A stretch of DNA of 64,000 nucleotides, from assembly GCA_035626395.1 (NCBI GenBank), contig DASPNR010000042.1, forward strand, positions 474,484-538,483. Reading direction: 5' to 3'. Below, piece by piece: positions 16,955 through 25,920 of the stretch. Under the pieces are notes generated by a model. The model made no database searches and had not been told where the DNA came from. It saw only the letters and a list, made by a program, of their open reading frames with translations. This stretch comes from Candidatus Limnocylindrales bacterium (GTDB lineage Bacteria > Desulfobacterota > Binatia > UBA1149 > CAITLU01). Made by a program: the position numbers and the translations under genes. The first letter of the stretch is position 1; each line of letters opens with the position of its first letter.

Positions 16955-17425
16955 CTATGCCGGAAGAAGCGGCCTGCTGACCACCACGATCGTCCGCGCC
17001 AGCCCGGCATCGCGGTGCACGAGCGCCGCCGTGTAGTCGGGGTCGCGCAGCATGTCGATGAACGCCTCCGTGTTCGGATATTCCATCGTGGCGATCTGAT
17101 GCCAGCGTCCGCCGTCACCGATGATGCTCTGCTCGACGTCGTTGTAGAGCGTCAGCCGGCCGCCGCGCCTGGTGACGTGCGCGAACGCGACGGCGCCGTA
17201 TCGCGCATACGCTTCGGCGCCGGTGAGCCCGGCGTCGGCCAGCGCGTGTCCGGCCGGGTAGCGTGCAACGTCGTGATACTCGAGCAGGTTGACGAACTGC
17301 AGCGGTCCGTCGCGGTCTTCGGTCACCAGCTCTCGCAGCTGCTCGAGGCTGGGGTTGATGCCGCCGAGGCCATGCGCCGACAGCTCTTCGATCAGTGCAT
17401 CGATCTCGCTCGCCGTTCTTGCCAT
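16955..17425 (-). CDS. DUF1330-like small protein
   Basis: 156 residues. The centre and C-terminus resemble the DUF1330 / dimeric alpha-beta barrel group: LQFVNLLEYHDVARYP, AYARYGAVAFAHVTRRGG and WHQIATMEYPNTEAFIDML. These are small cytoplasmic ferredoxin-like-fold proteins of uncertain function. The ATG at 17425 has GGTGGG upstream. It points toward the DsbA-like pair with only ten bases between stops. Confidence 0.7.
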   Translation of the reverse strand: MARTASEIDALIEELSAHGLGGINPSLEQLRELVTEDRDGPLQFVNLLEYHDVARYPAGHALADAGLTGAEAYARYGAVAFAHVTRRGGRLTLYNDVEQSIIGDGGRWHQIATMEYPNTEAFIDMLRDPDYTAALVHRDAGLARTIVVVSRPLLPA

Positions 17426-17488
17426 GGCCCACCATGCGGCGGCGACGCGCCGGTCACAAGCGGGCAGGCGCGACGAGCGCGCGCTGCC

Positions 17489-18184
17489 TCAGGACTTGTG
17501 CCATACCAGCGTCCGGTTGTTCGCCGGCATCGCGTGATCGGCCACCAGGTTCATGCCGGCTGCTGAGGCCTCTCGGCGCAGGTCGGTGATATCGCGAATC
17601 CCGCTGGCCGGGTCGCGCTGACGCAGCATGCGGTCGAAGTCGGCATTGCTCGCGGACGTATGGACGCCCTCGTAGGCGAAGGGCCCGTAAAGGACGAAGC
17701 TGCCCCCGTCTTTCAGCACGCGTCCGACGCCGGCGAACATCGCCTGCACCTGTGGCCAGCTCATGATGTGCGCGGTGTTGGCGCTGAAGACGGCATCGAA
17801 TGTTCGCTGCGGCCACTCGCGCTCGACGTCCAGGTCGAGCGGCGGTCGTACGTTGCCAGCACCCTCGGCTTCGATCCACGCGCGAATGGCCGGATGATTC
17901 TCGCCGCGGTCGCTGGTGTGCCAGGTGATGTGCGGCATCGCTCGCGCGAAGAAGACCGCATGCTGGCCGGTGCCGCTGCCGATCTCCAGGACCTCGCGCG
18001 CCGCCGTCAGCTCGGCACGCAGAACCTCGAGAATCGGTTCTCTGTTGCGCTCGCAAGCGGGAGAGAAGGACGGGCCCGAGCCGCCAAGGTCGCCGGCGCT
18101 GCGCCAGGGCCGATCACCGGACCGGGCCGATGGCTGGCCGGCAATCGGCCGGCGCTTCTCTTCATCGTCACGAGCATCCGCCAT
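17489..18184 (-). CDS. DUF938-like SAM-dependent methyltransferase
   Basis: 231 residues. SAM-binding motif I VLEIGSGTGQHAVFFA, then HITWHTSDRGENHPAI and FDAVFSANTAHIMSWPQV, the signature blocks of the DUF938 methyltransferase family. Cytoplasmic; substrate unknown. I took the ATG at 18184: GAGGAGGG lies directly before it, closer than ideal, but no other in-frame start fits. The open frame continues about 400 bases further upstream without domain sequence. The C-terminal LVWHKS is normal for the family. Confidence 0.75.
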   Translation of the reverse strand: MADARDDEEKRRPIAGQPSARSGDRPWRSAGDLGGSGPSFSPACERNREPILEVLRAELTAAREVLEIGSGTGQHAVFFARAMPHITWHTSDRGENHPAIRAWIEAEGAGNVRPPLDLDVEREWPQRTFDAVFSANTAHIMSWPQVQAMFAGVGRVLKDGGSFVLYGPFAYEGVHTSASNADFDRMLRQRDPASGIRDITDLRREASAAGMNLVADHAMPANNRTLVWHKS

Positions 18185-18344
18185 CCCTCCTCTATATCGC
18201 TCCGCCTCGCCTCGCGCATTGCCGTCAGGAGGGTGGCGGGCGGGCCACTTTCTGCTGACCCACTTGTAGGTATCGGGCTGCCGGCTAAGGTTGAGGAAAC
18301 TTTCCGCTGAGCTCGTGCGGCTCGCTTCGGCATTGGAGGCCTGC

Positions 18345-21002
18345 ATGAACACTGTTCCTCGAACGACCGTGGTCGCTCTCGCCATCGGTCTGCTCGCGGC
18401 CGGCCCGGCAGCCGCGGCGACCCAGCTCATCCTCGGAAGAAGCTTCCAAGTCGGCGATCCCTCAGGGGATCCGTCGGGCCGCCGGATCGTCGGGTCGGCC
18501 CAGGAGTCCTCCAGCGCCAACACCGTCGAAGGCGATCCGACGTCCAGCGGGGCGACGCTGACGATCATCGCCGACGGCGCGACTCCAACCACCCAGACCT
18601 TCGAGCTTCCGGCCTCGGGGTGGTCCGCGATCGGCGATGTCGGCTATCAGTGGTCGAACGCGAGCCATCCCGCCAGCCCCGTCCGCCGCGCGATCATCAA
18701 GCGGACCACGCGCGGGGTCTTCCTGCTCAAGGTCCAGGTCGACGGCCGCAGCGGCCCCGTCGAAGTCGTGCCGCCCGCTCCCGGCGTCAGCGGCAGCTTC
18801 ATCCTGACGATCGGCAACGGCGACGGCTATTGCGCCGGCTTCGGCGGCGCCGCCGGCGGCCAGATGCCGCGCAACGACAGCCGCCAGTGGACGGTCAAGC
18901 GCCCCACCGCCGAGGGCTGCGCCCAGGCGCTCACGCTCGGCGTCCTCTCCAACCGCGCGGATCTGATCAGCGGCGGCAACGCGCTGGTGCAGGTCGTGCT
19001 GCCGCCGGGGACCGACGCATCCGACGTCACCGTCGATCTCGACGGCATGGACGTGACCGGCGCCTTCGCGCTGCGCGACGACGGCCGCTATCTCGGCGTC
19101 GTCACGGAGCTCGCTCTCGGCGACAACGTGCTGACTGCGCGCGCGCCCGGAGTGCGGGCCGCGGCCATCACGATCACCAATCATCCCATCGGCGGACCGG
19201 TGTTCTCGGGCGAGCAGCTCCAGCCGTGGCTCTGCACCACCGACGGCAACGGCCTCGGCCCGGCGCAGGACGAGCAGTGCAACGCGGGAACCATCGTCGA
19301 GTACTTCTATCGGCCCACCGGCGGCGTCCGCTTCATGCCCTACGATCCGGAGAACCCGCCGAGCGACGTCGCGACGGTGACGACCGATCAGGGCGAGATG
19401 GTCCCGTACGTGATCCGCCAGGAGACCGGCACGCACAATCGCGGCATCTACCGCGTCGCGGTGCTGTTCGATCCGGCACAGCCTTGGGAGCCGTGGTCAC
19501 CGCAGCGCGGATGGAACCGCAAGCTGCACTATCTGTTCGGTCCGAGCTGCGGCACCGTGCACTCGCAGTCCAACGCGCAGAACGTCCAGAACGATCGCGC
19601 GCTCTCGCGCGGCTTCATGGTCGCCACGTCCTCGCTCAACGTTCTCGGCAACAACTGCAACACCACCACCTCTGCCGAGTCGGTGATGATGCTCAAGGAG
19701 CATATCGTCGAGACCTACGGCGAGATCCGCTACACGACCGCCGAGGGATGCTCGGGCGGCTCCATCGGCCAGCACATGGTCGCCAACAACTACCCGGGCC
19801 TGCTGCAGGGCATCCAGCCGAATTGCAGCTTCACCGACAACTGGTCCACGGGCCTAGAGGTCGTCGACTGCCATCTGCTGCTCAACTACTTCACGGCAGT
19901 ATCCCCACAGCTGTGGGCGGCGCCGAACCAGCAGTCGGCGGTCAGCGGACACGCAAGCTTCAGCTCGTGCGTGGCATGGGAGGCGCTGTTCGCGCCGGTG
20001 GTCGATCCCGAAGGCGGCTGCGGCCTGTCCGCCGACCAGGACTATGATCCAGTCGACAACCCGACCGGCTGTCGCGGCAGCGTTCCCGACTTCAACGTCG
20101 CAGTCATCGGGCGGCGTCCGCCCGAGCTGTGGGACCAGAGCCCCGAGCCGACGCGCAGCGCCGAGTACGCAGCCGGTGGCTTCGCGCGGCTCCCCTACGA
20201 CAACGTCGGCGTGCAGTACGGGCTGGAAGCGCTGCTGGCCGGCCAGATCCTGACGGAGCAGTTCGTGGACCTCAACGAGAAGATCGGCACCGTCGACATC
20301 GACTTCAACTACGCCTCCGGTCGCCGCCACGCCGATACCGGGTCCGAGCTGCTGTACCGCGCCGGCGGCGTCAACGACGGCGGGCAGCTCGACCAGGTCG
20401 CGATCATCGATCTGCGCGGCACGAGCAACGCCGAGATCCACACCGACTACCACAGCTACGTGATGCGCGAGCGGCTGATCCGCTCCAACGGCCACGCCGA
20501 CAACCACATCATCTGGACGACGCCCGCGCCTCTGGTGCCGCCGCCGGCCGTGGCCGATGCCGCCTTCGACCTGCTCGACCGCTGGCTGGCCGCCATCGAA
20601 GCGGACACGACCGCCGATCCGCTGGAAGTCAAGGTGACGCGCAACAAGCCGGCCGACGCGGTCGATGCATGCCTGATCAACGATCAGATGGTGACCGACA
20701 TGGCGGCGTGCAGCGCCGCGTTCCCGTACTTCGGCTCGCCGCGCCTGGTGGCCGGGATGCCGCTCTCGCACGACATTGCCGCCTGTCAGACGCGGCCGCT
20801 CGATCGGGATGATTATGCGAGCGTCGTTCCGCCGCTCACCGACGAGCAGTGGGCGCGCCTGCAGGCGGCGTTCCCCGAGGGCGTTTGCGACTACGGTCTG
20901 CCCGGCGTGGGGCAGGAGCCGTCCGTACCGTGGCTGACGTACAAGGACGGCCCCGGCGGGCAGCCGCTTGGCGAGCCGCCGGTGTCGGCGCCGGCGGATT
21001 GA
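18345..21002 (+). CDS. Secreted DUF6351 family protein, alpha/beta-hydrolase-like
   Basis: 885 residues with a signal peptide (ATVVALAIGLLAAGPAAAA region). Matches my recollection of the DUF6351 family: large exported proteins common in uncultured Proteobacteria-like genomes, with the blocks HYLFGPSCGTVHSQS and TAEGCSGGSIGQHMVANNYPG. G-C-S-G-G there looks like a nucleophile elbow, and LTEQFVDLNEKIGTVDIDF and WTTPAP follow. An esterase or amidase activity is plausible but unproven. GGAGG lies six bases before the ATG. Monocistronic by spacing. Confidence 0.75.
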   Translation: MNTVPRTTVVALAIGLLAAGPAAAATQLILGRSFQVGDPSGDPSGRRIVGSAQESSSANTVEGDPTSSGATLTIIADGATPTTQTFELPASGWSAIGDVGYQWSNASHPASPVRRAIIKRTTRGVFLLKVQVDGRSGPVEVVPPAPGVSGSFILTIGNGDGYCAGFGGAAGGQMPRNDSRQWTVKRPTAEGCAQALTLGVLSNRADLISGGNALVQVVLPPGTDASDVTVDLDGMDVTGAFALRDDGRYLGVVTELALGDNVLTARAPGVRAAAITITNHPIGGPVFSGEQLQPWLCTTDGNGLGPAQDEQCNAGTIVEYFYRPTGGVRFMPYDPENPPSDVATVTTDQGEMVPYVIRQETGTHNRGIYRVAVLFDPAQPWEPWSPQRGWNRKLHYLFGPSCGTVHSQSNAQNVQNDRALSRGFMVATSSLNVLGNNCNTTTSAESVMMLKEHIVETYGEIRYTTAEGCSGGSIGQHMVANNYPGLLQGIQPNCSFTDNWSTGLEVVDCHLLLNYFTAVSPQLWAAPNQQSAVSGHASFSSCVAWEALFAPVVDPEGGCGLSADQDYDPVDNPTGCRGSVPDFNVAVIGRRPPELWDQSPEPTRSAEYAAGGFARLPYDNVGVQYGLEALLAGQILTEQFVDLNEKIGTVDIDFNYASGRRHADTGSELLYRAGGVNDGGQLDQVAIIDLRGTSNAEIHTDYHSYVMRERLIRSNGHADNHIIWTTPAPLVPPPAVADAAFDLLDRWLAAIEADTTADPLEVKVTRNKPADAVDACLINDQMVTDMAACSAAFPYFGSPRLVAGMPLSHDIAACQTRPLDRDDYASVVPPLTDEQWARLQAAFPEGVCDYGLPGVGQEPSVPWLTYKDGPGGQPLGEPPVSAPAD

Positions 21003-21169
21003 GGGATCCGCGAACTTCGCGGTACGTGCGCGTGCATCGGTCTTCGCGCACCGCCACAGTCGCGCGCCATCGTGATTTTGGGTAGGGAGGTTGCAGGTTC
21101 AGCAGGCAGCCATGCGACGCGGCCGAAGGCGCGCTTCGCGGTCGCCGCGGCCGACGGAGTCACGAATCG

Positions 21170-22048
21170 GTGCGATGGCAGCGTGATCGGCGGGCAAGCC
21201 TGCGGGCAGCATTTCTGCTCGTACTGGCGCTCGTCGTCCCCTCGCCAGGCGTTGCCGACGAGACGTCCGGCGACCCGCTCCTCGAAAGCTTCGAGGCCGA
21301 GCTCGAGACGCAGGCGGTCGCCTATCCGGACCCGCTCGAAAATCTCAACCGCCGCACCCAGCGCCTGAACGCGGGCCTCAACGAGGCGATCTTCGATCCG
21401 ATGACGCGCCTGTACTCGTGGATGATTCCCGAGCCCGGCCGCAAGGCCATCCGCCGCTTCCTCAGCAACCTTGCGGCGCCCTCCACGTTGATCAACGACC
21501 TGCTGCAGGGCCGGCCCCGTGATGCCGCGGTCACCGCCGGCCGATTGGTCATCAATACGGCGGTGGGGTGGGGCGGCCTCATCGATGCGGCTGCATGCAT
21601 GGGGCTGCCGCCGCACCACTCCGACTTCGGGCAGACGCTGGCGATCGCCGGAGTGCGCAGCGGCCCGTACCTCATCCTGCCGATGCTCGGGCCGACCACG
21701 GTCCGCGATGCGTTCGGCGACGCCGTCGGTCTGCTGTTCCGTCCGACGACGTACTTCCTGGCCGGGGCCGAATCGCTCTTCTACACGACGGCCTACGGCA
21801 CGGGCACCGGACTGGTGACGCTCGAGGAGCATGCGCGATCGCTGCGGCGCCTGGAGAGCGGATCTCTCGACTACTATGCGGCCTTGCGCAACGCCTATTA
21901 CCAGAACCGCACCGCGCAGATTGCGACGGCGCGCACGTCGCGGCCACTGGGCACCGACGAAGCCTACTGCCACTGTCCGGGCGGATGCCGCCGCATCGGG
22001 GATGACGGCGCGCTCGGCGACTCGGTCGAGCCCGAGCAGCCGCGCTGA
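21170..22048 (+). CDS. mlaA: MlaA/VacJ-type outer-membrane lipid-transport protein
   Basis: 292 residues. Contains the VacJ core: DPLENLNRRTQRLNAGLNE, FLSNLAAPSTLINDLLQG, RLVINTAVGWGGLIDAA and YLILPMLGPTTVRD. MlaA removes mislocalised phospholipids from the outer leaflet and hands them to MlaC. Unusually for the family I see no lipobox: the signal peptide appears to end near PGVAD. The start is a GTG with GGAG about ten bases upstream. The C-terminal tail has a Cys cluster (YCHCPGGC). Its stop is one base from the stop of convergent mlaC. Confidence 0.85.
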   Translation: MRWQRDRRASLRAAFLLVLALVVPSPGVADETSGDPLLESFEAELETQAVAYPDPLENLNRRTQRLNAGLNEAIFDPMTRLYSWMIPEPGRKAIRRFLSNLAAPSTLINDLLQGRPRDAAVTAGRLVINTAVGWGGLIDAAACMGLPPHHSDFGQTLAIAGVRSGPYLILPMLGPTTVRDAFGDAVGLLFRPTTYFLAGAESLFYTTAYGTGTGLVTLEEHARSLRRLESGSLDYYAALRNAYYQNRTAQIATARTSRPLGTDEAYCHCPGGCRRIGDDGALGDSVEPEQPR

Positions 22049-22049
22049 G

Positions 22050-22673
22050 TCACTCGAGCTTCTTGCCCGATTCGAGGTCGGCGATCTTGCCTTCGAGCGA
22101 TGCCAGCAGCGCCTCGAAGCCGCTGGACTTGAGCAGCGCCGCGTATTCCGCGCGCCGCAGCGCGAGCTCGCTGACCGTGCCCTTGGCGTAGACGTCGATG
22201 ATCTTCCAGGCGTCGTCCGCCTTGCGCATGCGATAGTTGAGCTCGACGTTCTCCGCGCCCGGATCGATGACGCGCGTCAGGACCATGACCGTGTCGTTCT
22301 CGCCCTTCTGCTCGCCCAGAGACTCGAAACGCTGCCCGCTGTCGCGGTCGAGGCGGGCGGCATAGTTGGCGATCATGAATCTCTTGAACGTCTCCGCCCA
22401 CCGCTTCTGGTCGGCTTCGCTCAGGTCATTCCAGGCGCGGCCGATGACGGCACGTGCCATGAACGTCGTGTCGTAGGCGTTCTCGATGGCTGGCGCCAGA
22501 CGCTCGTATCGGGCGGCGTACGGTAGCCGCGCCGAGTCCTTCAGGACGCCCGCGTACGTCTGATGCAGCGCTTCGACGACCTTGGCCGGCGGCGTCTCGC
22601 CCGCTGCATCGGGCGCGAGCGCAACCACGGCCGCGATGGCCGTGGCGGCGACGGCGCGGCGCAGCCGCCGCAC
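22050..22673 (-). CDS. mlaC: MlaC/Ttg2D-type periplasmic phospholipid carrier
   Basis: About 207 residues with a signal peptide (AVAATAIAAVVALAPDAAGE). The MlaC fold is recognisable in VVEALHQTYAGVL, FMARAVIGRAWNDLSEADQKRW and YRMRKADDAWKIIDVYAKG. It shuttles phospholipid between outer and inner membranes. I chose a GTG at 22673 because it gives a normal signal peptide; an ATG at 22841 would add 56 Arg/Pro-rich residues. Tail-to-tail with mlaA, so the pair is not an operon. The MlaFEDB transporter is absent from the window. Confidence 0.82.
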   Translation of the reverse strand: MRRLRRAVAATAIAAVVALAPDAAGETPPAKVVEALHQTYAGVLKDSARLPYAARYERLAPAIENAYDTTFMARAVIGRAWNDLSEADQKRWAETFKRFMIANYAARLDRDSGQRFESLGEQKGENDTVMVLTRVIDPGAENVELNYRMRKADDAWKIIDVYAKGTVSELALRRAEYAALLKSSGFEALLASLEGKIADLESGKKLE

Positions 22674-22925
22674 GCGCGCGAGGACCCGAAGCTGGTTGGC
22701 GGCAGGCGGCACGGCGCGCGGACAATGGCATCGGTGGTGGCGCGGGGCAACTTCGTGCGCGGCGCACCCGGCGCCGCGACGACGAGGACGGGACGGCTCG
22801 GCAGCGAGCGTCGTGACGGCCGTTCGCGGTTGCGCCGGCATTCAGGACTGCCTTTTCTCCGATCGCCGGCATGCATCCATTGCGTCGGCAGCGACACGAG
22901 AACACAACGAGCCGGCGGAGGTCCC

Positions 22926-24215
22926 GTGAAAGCCACCACTGTCTTCGACGATGCCATCGTCCGCCTCGAGGAGCTGTCGCGCATTGCCGGTGTGCACGAC
23001 GAAGTCGTGGATGCCCTGCGCCGCCCGATGGCCACGCTCAGCGTGACGCTGCCGGTGCGGATGGATGACGGGTCGATGCGCTACTTCCCCGCCTTCCGTT
23101 GTCACTACAACGACATTCTCGGGCCCACCAAGGGCGGCATCCGCTATCACCCCGGCGTCACCATTCAGGAGGTGGAGGCGCTGGCATTCTGGATGACGAT
23201 CAAGTGCTCGGTGGTCGGTCTGCCCTACGGCGGCGGCAAGGGCGGCGTCGTGGTCGATCCCAAGACGCTGTCGCCAATGGAGGTGGAGCGGCTCTCGCGC
23301 GCCTACGTCCGCGCGATGGCCGACTTCATCGGTCCCGACATCGACATACCGGCGCCCGACGTCTACACGAACGAGCGCATCATGGGATGGATGGCCGACG
23401 AGTACGAGGCCATCAAGCGCGTCAAGGCGCCAGCCGTCATCACCGGCAAGCCCATCAGTCTGGGCGGCAGCCTCGGCCGCGGCGAAGCCACGGGGCGCGG
23501 CGCGTTCCTGGTGATCGAGGAGCTCGCGCGTGTGCGCAAGCTGGATCGCAAGGCGACGCGGGTGGCGGTCCAGGGCTTCGGCAACGCCGGCTATCACGTG
23601 GCCAGTCTGCTGTGCGCGGCAGGCTACAAGGTCGTGGCGGTGAGCGACTCGCAGGGCGGAATCCACTCCGACGCCGGCTTCGACGTCGACAGCCTCTTCC
23701 GCATCAAGCAGGAGTCGCGACAGCTTCGTGCCGTCTACTGCAGCGGCTCGGTGTGCCAGCTGGTCGAGCACCGCAGGATCTCGAACGAGGAGCTGCTCGA
23801 ACTGGATGTCGACATCCTGATTCCGGCGGCGCTCGAAGGCGCCATCACCGAGGACAACGCACCGCGCGTGCGTGCGCCGATGATCGTGGAGGTCGCCAAC
23901 GGACCGATCACGCCCACTGCCGACAAGATCCTGCAGGCCGCGGCCAGGCTGGTCGTTCCCGACGTGCTCGCCAATGCCGGCGGCGTCACCGTCAGTTATT
24001 TCGAATGGGTGCAGAACCTGCAGGGATACCGCTGGACGCTGGCCGAGGTGCGCACGCGTCTGGCCGAGATCATGCAGCGCGCCTTCGCCGAAGTGTGGGC
24101 CTTGCACGAGACGGAGGGAATGCCGCTTCGGACCGCCGCCTACGTTCTGGCCATCCGCCGCATCGGGGAAGCCATCGACGCGCACGGCTCGCGCGACTTC
24201 TTCCGGCAGGACTGA
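22926..24215 (+). CDS. gdhA: Glu/Leu/Phe/Val-type dehydrogenase, probably glutamate dehydrogenase
   Basis: 429 residues, normal for hexameric NAD(P)-glutamate dehydrogenases. Substrate domain with GGIRYHPGV and catalytic-lysine block LPYGGGKGGV, conserved Asp in APDVYTN, then the dinucleotide fold (VAVQGFGNAGYHVA) and EVANGPITPTAD. Catalyses reversible oxidative deamination of glutamate to 2-oxoglutarate. GTG start at 22926 with GGAGG five bases upstream; in-frame sequence before it is Arg-rich and non-domain. Followed after two bases by a multiheme cytochrome gene, so the two are co-transcribed. Confidence 0.88.
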   Translation: MKATTVFDDAIVRLEELSRIAGVHDEVVDALRRPMATLSVTLPVRMDDGSMRYFPAFRCHYNDILGPTKGGIRYHPGVTIQEVEALAFWMTIKCSVVGLPYGGGKGGVVVDPKTLSPMEVERLSRAYVRAMADFIGPDIDIPAPDVYTNERIMGWMADEYEAIKRVKAPAVITGKPISLGGSLGRGEATGRGAFLVIEELARVRKLDRKATRVAVQGFGNAGYHVASLLCAAGYKVVAVSDSQGGIHSDAGFDVDSLFRIKQESRQLRAVYCSGSVCQLVEHRRISNEELLELDVDILIPAALEGAITEDNAPRVRAPMIVEVANGPITPTADKILQAAARLVVPDVLANAGGVTVSYFEWVQNLQGYRWTLAEVRTRLAEIMQRAFAEVWALHETEGMPLRTAAYVLAIRRIGEAIDAHGSRDFFRQD

Positions 24216-24217
24216 GC

Positions 24218-25534
24218 ATGCGGAACGTGGGCCGACGGATCGCGCTGGGGCCGACGTTCGCGGTCGGCTTGCTGGTGTCCGCGGTCGCGACGGCGGCGGC
24301 GCAGGAACCGCGCTACCTCGGCGCGGCGTCGTGCGCGAGCAGCGTCTGCCATGGCGCGCTCATCGGCCGTGACGGCGCGAGCGTCTTGCAGAACGAGTAC
24401 ATCGTCTGGTCGGAGGAGGACCGCCACGCGCGCGCGTACGAGGTTCTGCTCGAGCCGAGGTCGGCCGCCATCGCCGCCAACCTCGGCATCCCCGCCGCGC
24501 ACGAAGCGGCGCTGTGCCTGGATTGCCACGCCACCAACGCGGCGCGTGCGGCACGTGGACCGAAGTTCCAGATCAGCGACGGCGTCTCGTGCGAAAGCTG
24601 TCACGGCGCAGCCTCGCGCTGGATCGAGACGCACGACGACAGCGGCCGCAGCCACGCCGACAACGTCGCCGCCGGCATGGTCGCGCTCGAGGACGTCGGC
24701 GTGCGCGCGCAGGTGTGCGTGTCCTGCCATGTCGGCGACGACGATCGCTTCGTGTCCCATCGCATCATGGCCGCCGGCCATCCGCGCACCAGCTTCGAGC
24801 TGGACACGTTCACGCATCTGCAGCCGCGCCACTATCGTGTCGACGAAGACTACCGCCGGCGCAAAGGCGAGGTGGACGGCGTGCAGGCATGGGCTGTCGG
24901 GCAGGCCGCGGTGCTGGTCGACTACTTCGATCGCCTGGCCGGACATGCGGGAGGCGACGCGGTCTGGCCCGAGTTCGCGCTCTTCGACTGCTTCAGCTGC
25001 CACCACTCCATCGGATCGCAGCGCGCCGGCGGCGGCGTTCGCCCGGCTGCCAGCCTGGGCATTCCGTCGGTGCTGCGCGCCAGCGCCATCATGTACGAAG
25101 CCGCGGCGGCGACGGCGGGCGTTCCTTCCTCCGCTCGCATCGACTCCGGGTTGCACGAGCTGGAGGCGGCGCTGGCGCGTCGCGGCGGCGATGCGGTTTC
25201 GCAGGCGCGGTCGCTTCGCCAGAACGCCGACAGCGGTCTGCGGCATCTGGCGCGCTGGCAGCCGCGGCGTGGCGATCTCCACGAGCTGCTCGCGCGGCTG
25301 TCGTCGCGGGCGGCGGTTGCAAGGTACCGCAGCTACAGCGACGCCGAGCAGGCGACGATGGCGGTGCAGGCGGTCGTCGCCTCGCTGGCGGATCGCGGCG
25401 AGCTGGCCGGCGAGCGCGGGCGCCTGACGGCGGCCGTGGACGGCCTGTTCGATGTCACGTCCAGCGAGGCCGCGTTCCGGCCTGAGGATTTCGCTTCGGC
25501 CATGGCCAGAGTGGCCTCGCTCGCGGCCGACTGA
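24218..25534 (+). CDS. Periplasmic multiheme c-type cytochrome (c554-like), five heme sites
   Basis: 438 residues with a signal peptide. Heme-binding sites: CASSVCH (a CX4CH form seen in this family), CLDCH, CESCH, CVSCH and CFSCH, all in the first 270 residues, with extra His residues as distal ligands (HPRTSFELD region). The C-terminal third is helical and heme-free. Resembles cytochrome c554-type proteins of the multiheme family, which transfer electrons in the periplasm. Starts two bases after the glutamate dehydrogenase stop. The partner is unknown; no oxidoreductase catalytic subunit is adjacent. Confidence 0.82.
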   Translation: MRNVGRRIALGPTFAVGLLVSAVATAAAQEPRYLGAASCASSVCHGALIGRDGASVLQNEYIVWSEEDRHARAYEVLLEPRSAAIAANLGIPAAHEAALCLDCHATNAARAARGPKFQISDGVSCESCHGAASRWIETHDDSGRSHADNVAAGMVALEDVGVRAQVCVSCHVGDDDRFVSHRIMAAGHPRTSFELDTFTHLQPRHYRVDEDYRRRKGEVDGVQAWAVGQAAVLVDYFDRLAGHAGGDAVWPEFALFDCFSCHHSIGSQRAGGGVRPAASLGIPSVLRASAIMYEAAAATAGVPSSARIDSGLHELEAALARRGGDAVSQARSLRQNADSGLRHLARWQPRRGDLHELLARLSSRAAVARYRSYSDAEQATMAVQAVVASLADRGELAGERGRLTAAVDGLFDVTSSEAAFRPEDFASAMARVASLAAD

Positions 25535-25920
25535 CCCCCCGTGGTTCCAGCGCCGTCTGCGCGCGCAAGCAAGGGAAATGGGCCGATTCGCACCGCCTGG
25601 ACGCGTTTTCCCGCGCACCGTCTTGACGGCCGCTCGATGCCGGACCACGACGGGAGAAGTCTGCGCCTGACGACTGCGGGACGTGGCCGAGCGGGTAGCA
25701 ACGACTTCGGTCGTTGCGTTCGACTCGGCAACGTCCCGCTCCTGTCTGAGGCCGGAGATCCCTCCCGACGAGCTTCCGACGGCTTCCTGGCATCGCTCGG
25801 CCTGCGGCCGTTCTCGCGCACGTCAGCGCCGGCATCCTCACGGACGCTGGCCCTACGCCGCACCGCGTAAGACGGACGGGCTGCGTTGACTCGCCGCCAC
25901 GGCGATGGGAGAGCCCGCAC
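25535..25920. other. Intergenic region of 386 bases holding a long stem-loop
   Basis: No credible gene on either strand: short open frames here lack ribosome sites and are Arg/Pro-rich. The notable content is the 64-base stem-loop at 25676-25739. The 3' part should contain the promoter and the ribosome site (GGGAG) of the following methyltransferase gene. Confidence 0.6.
25676..25739 (+). ncRNA. Long stem-loop with UUCG tetraloop, possible structured RNA
   Basis: Outer stem GCGGGACGT-G-GCCGAG pairs with CTCGGC-A-ACGTCCCGC (15 pairs, one mismatch). A symmetric six-by-six internal loop (CGGGTA / GTTCGA) leads to an inner eight-pair stem GCAACGAC with a C(UUCG)G tetraloop, an extra-stable class. 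It lies 141 bases after the cytochrome stop and 181 before the methyltransferase start. Too short and wrongly arranged for tRNA, and no T-run follows as in an intrinsic terminator. Could be a processing or terminator structure, or a small RNA. Confidence 0.45.

Noticed and set aside
21008..21022. CCGCGAA-C-TTCGCGG palindrome just after the DUF6351 gene stop
   Set aside because: Only about five usable pairs once a loop is allowed and no T-tract; not called a terminator.
25678..25737. Possible tRNA: GGGACGT/ACGTCCC ends with tRNA-like GCGGGTAG and GTTCGA segments
   Set aside because: Only 60 bases, no seven-base anticodon loop and no separate D and T stems; the sequence folds as one long two-part hairpin instead.
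25541..25870. Small open frame in the gap before rlmI
   Set aside because: No ribosome site, Arg/Ser/Pro-rich noise, and it would run through the long stem-loop.
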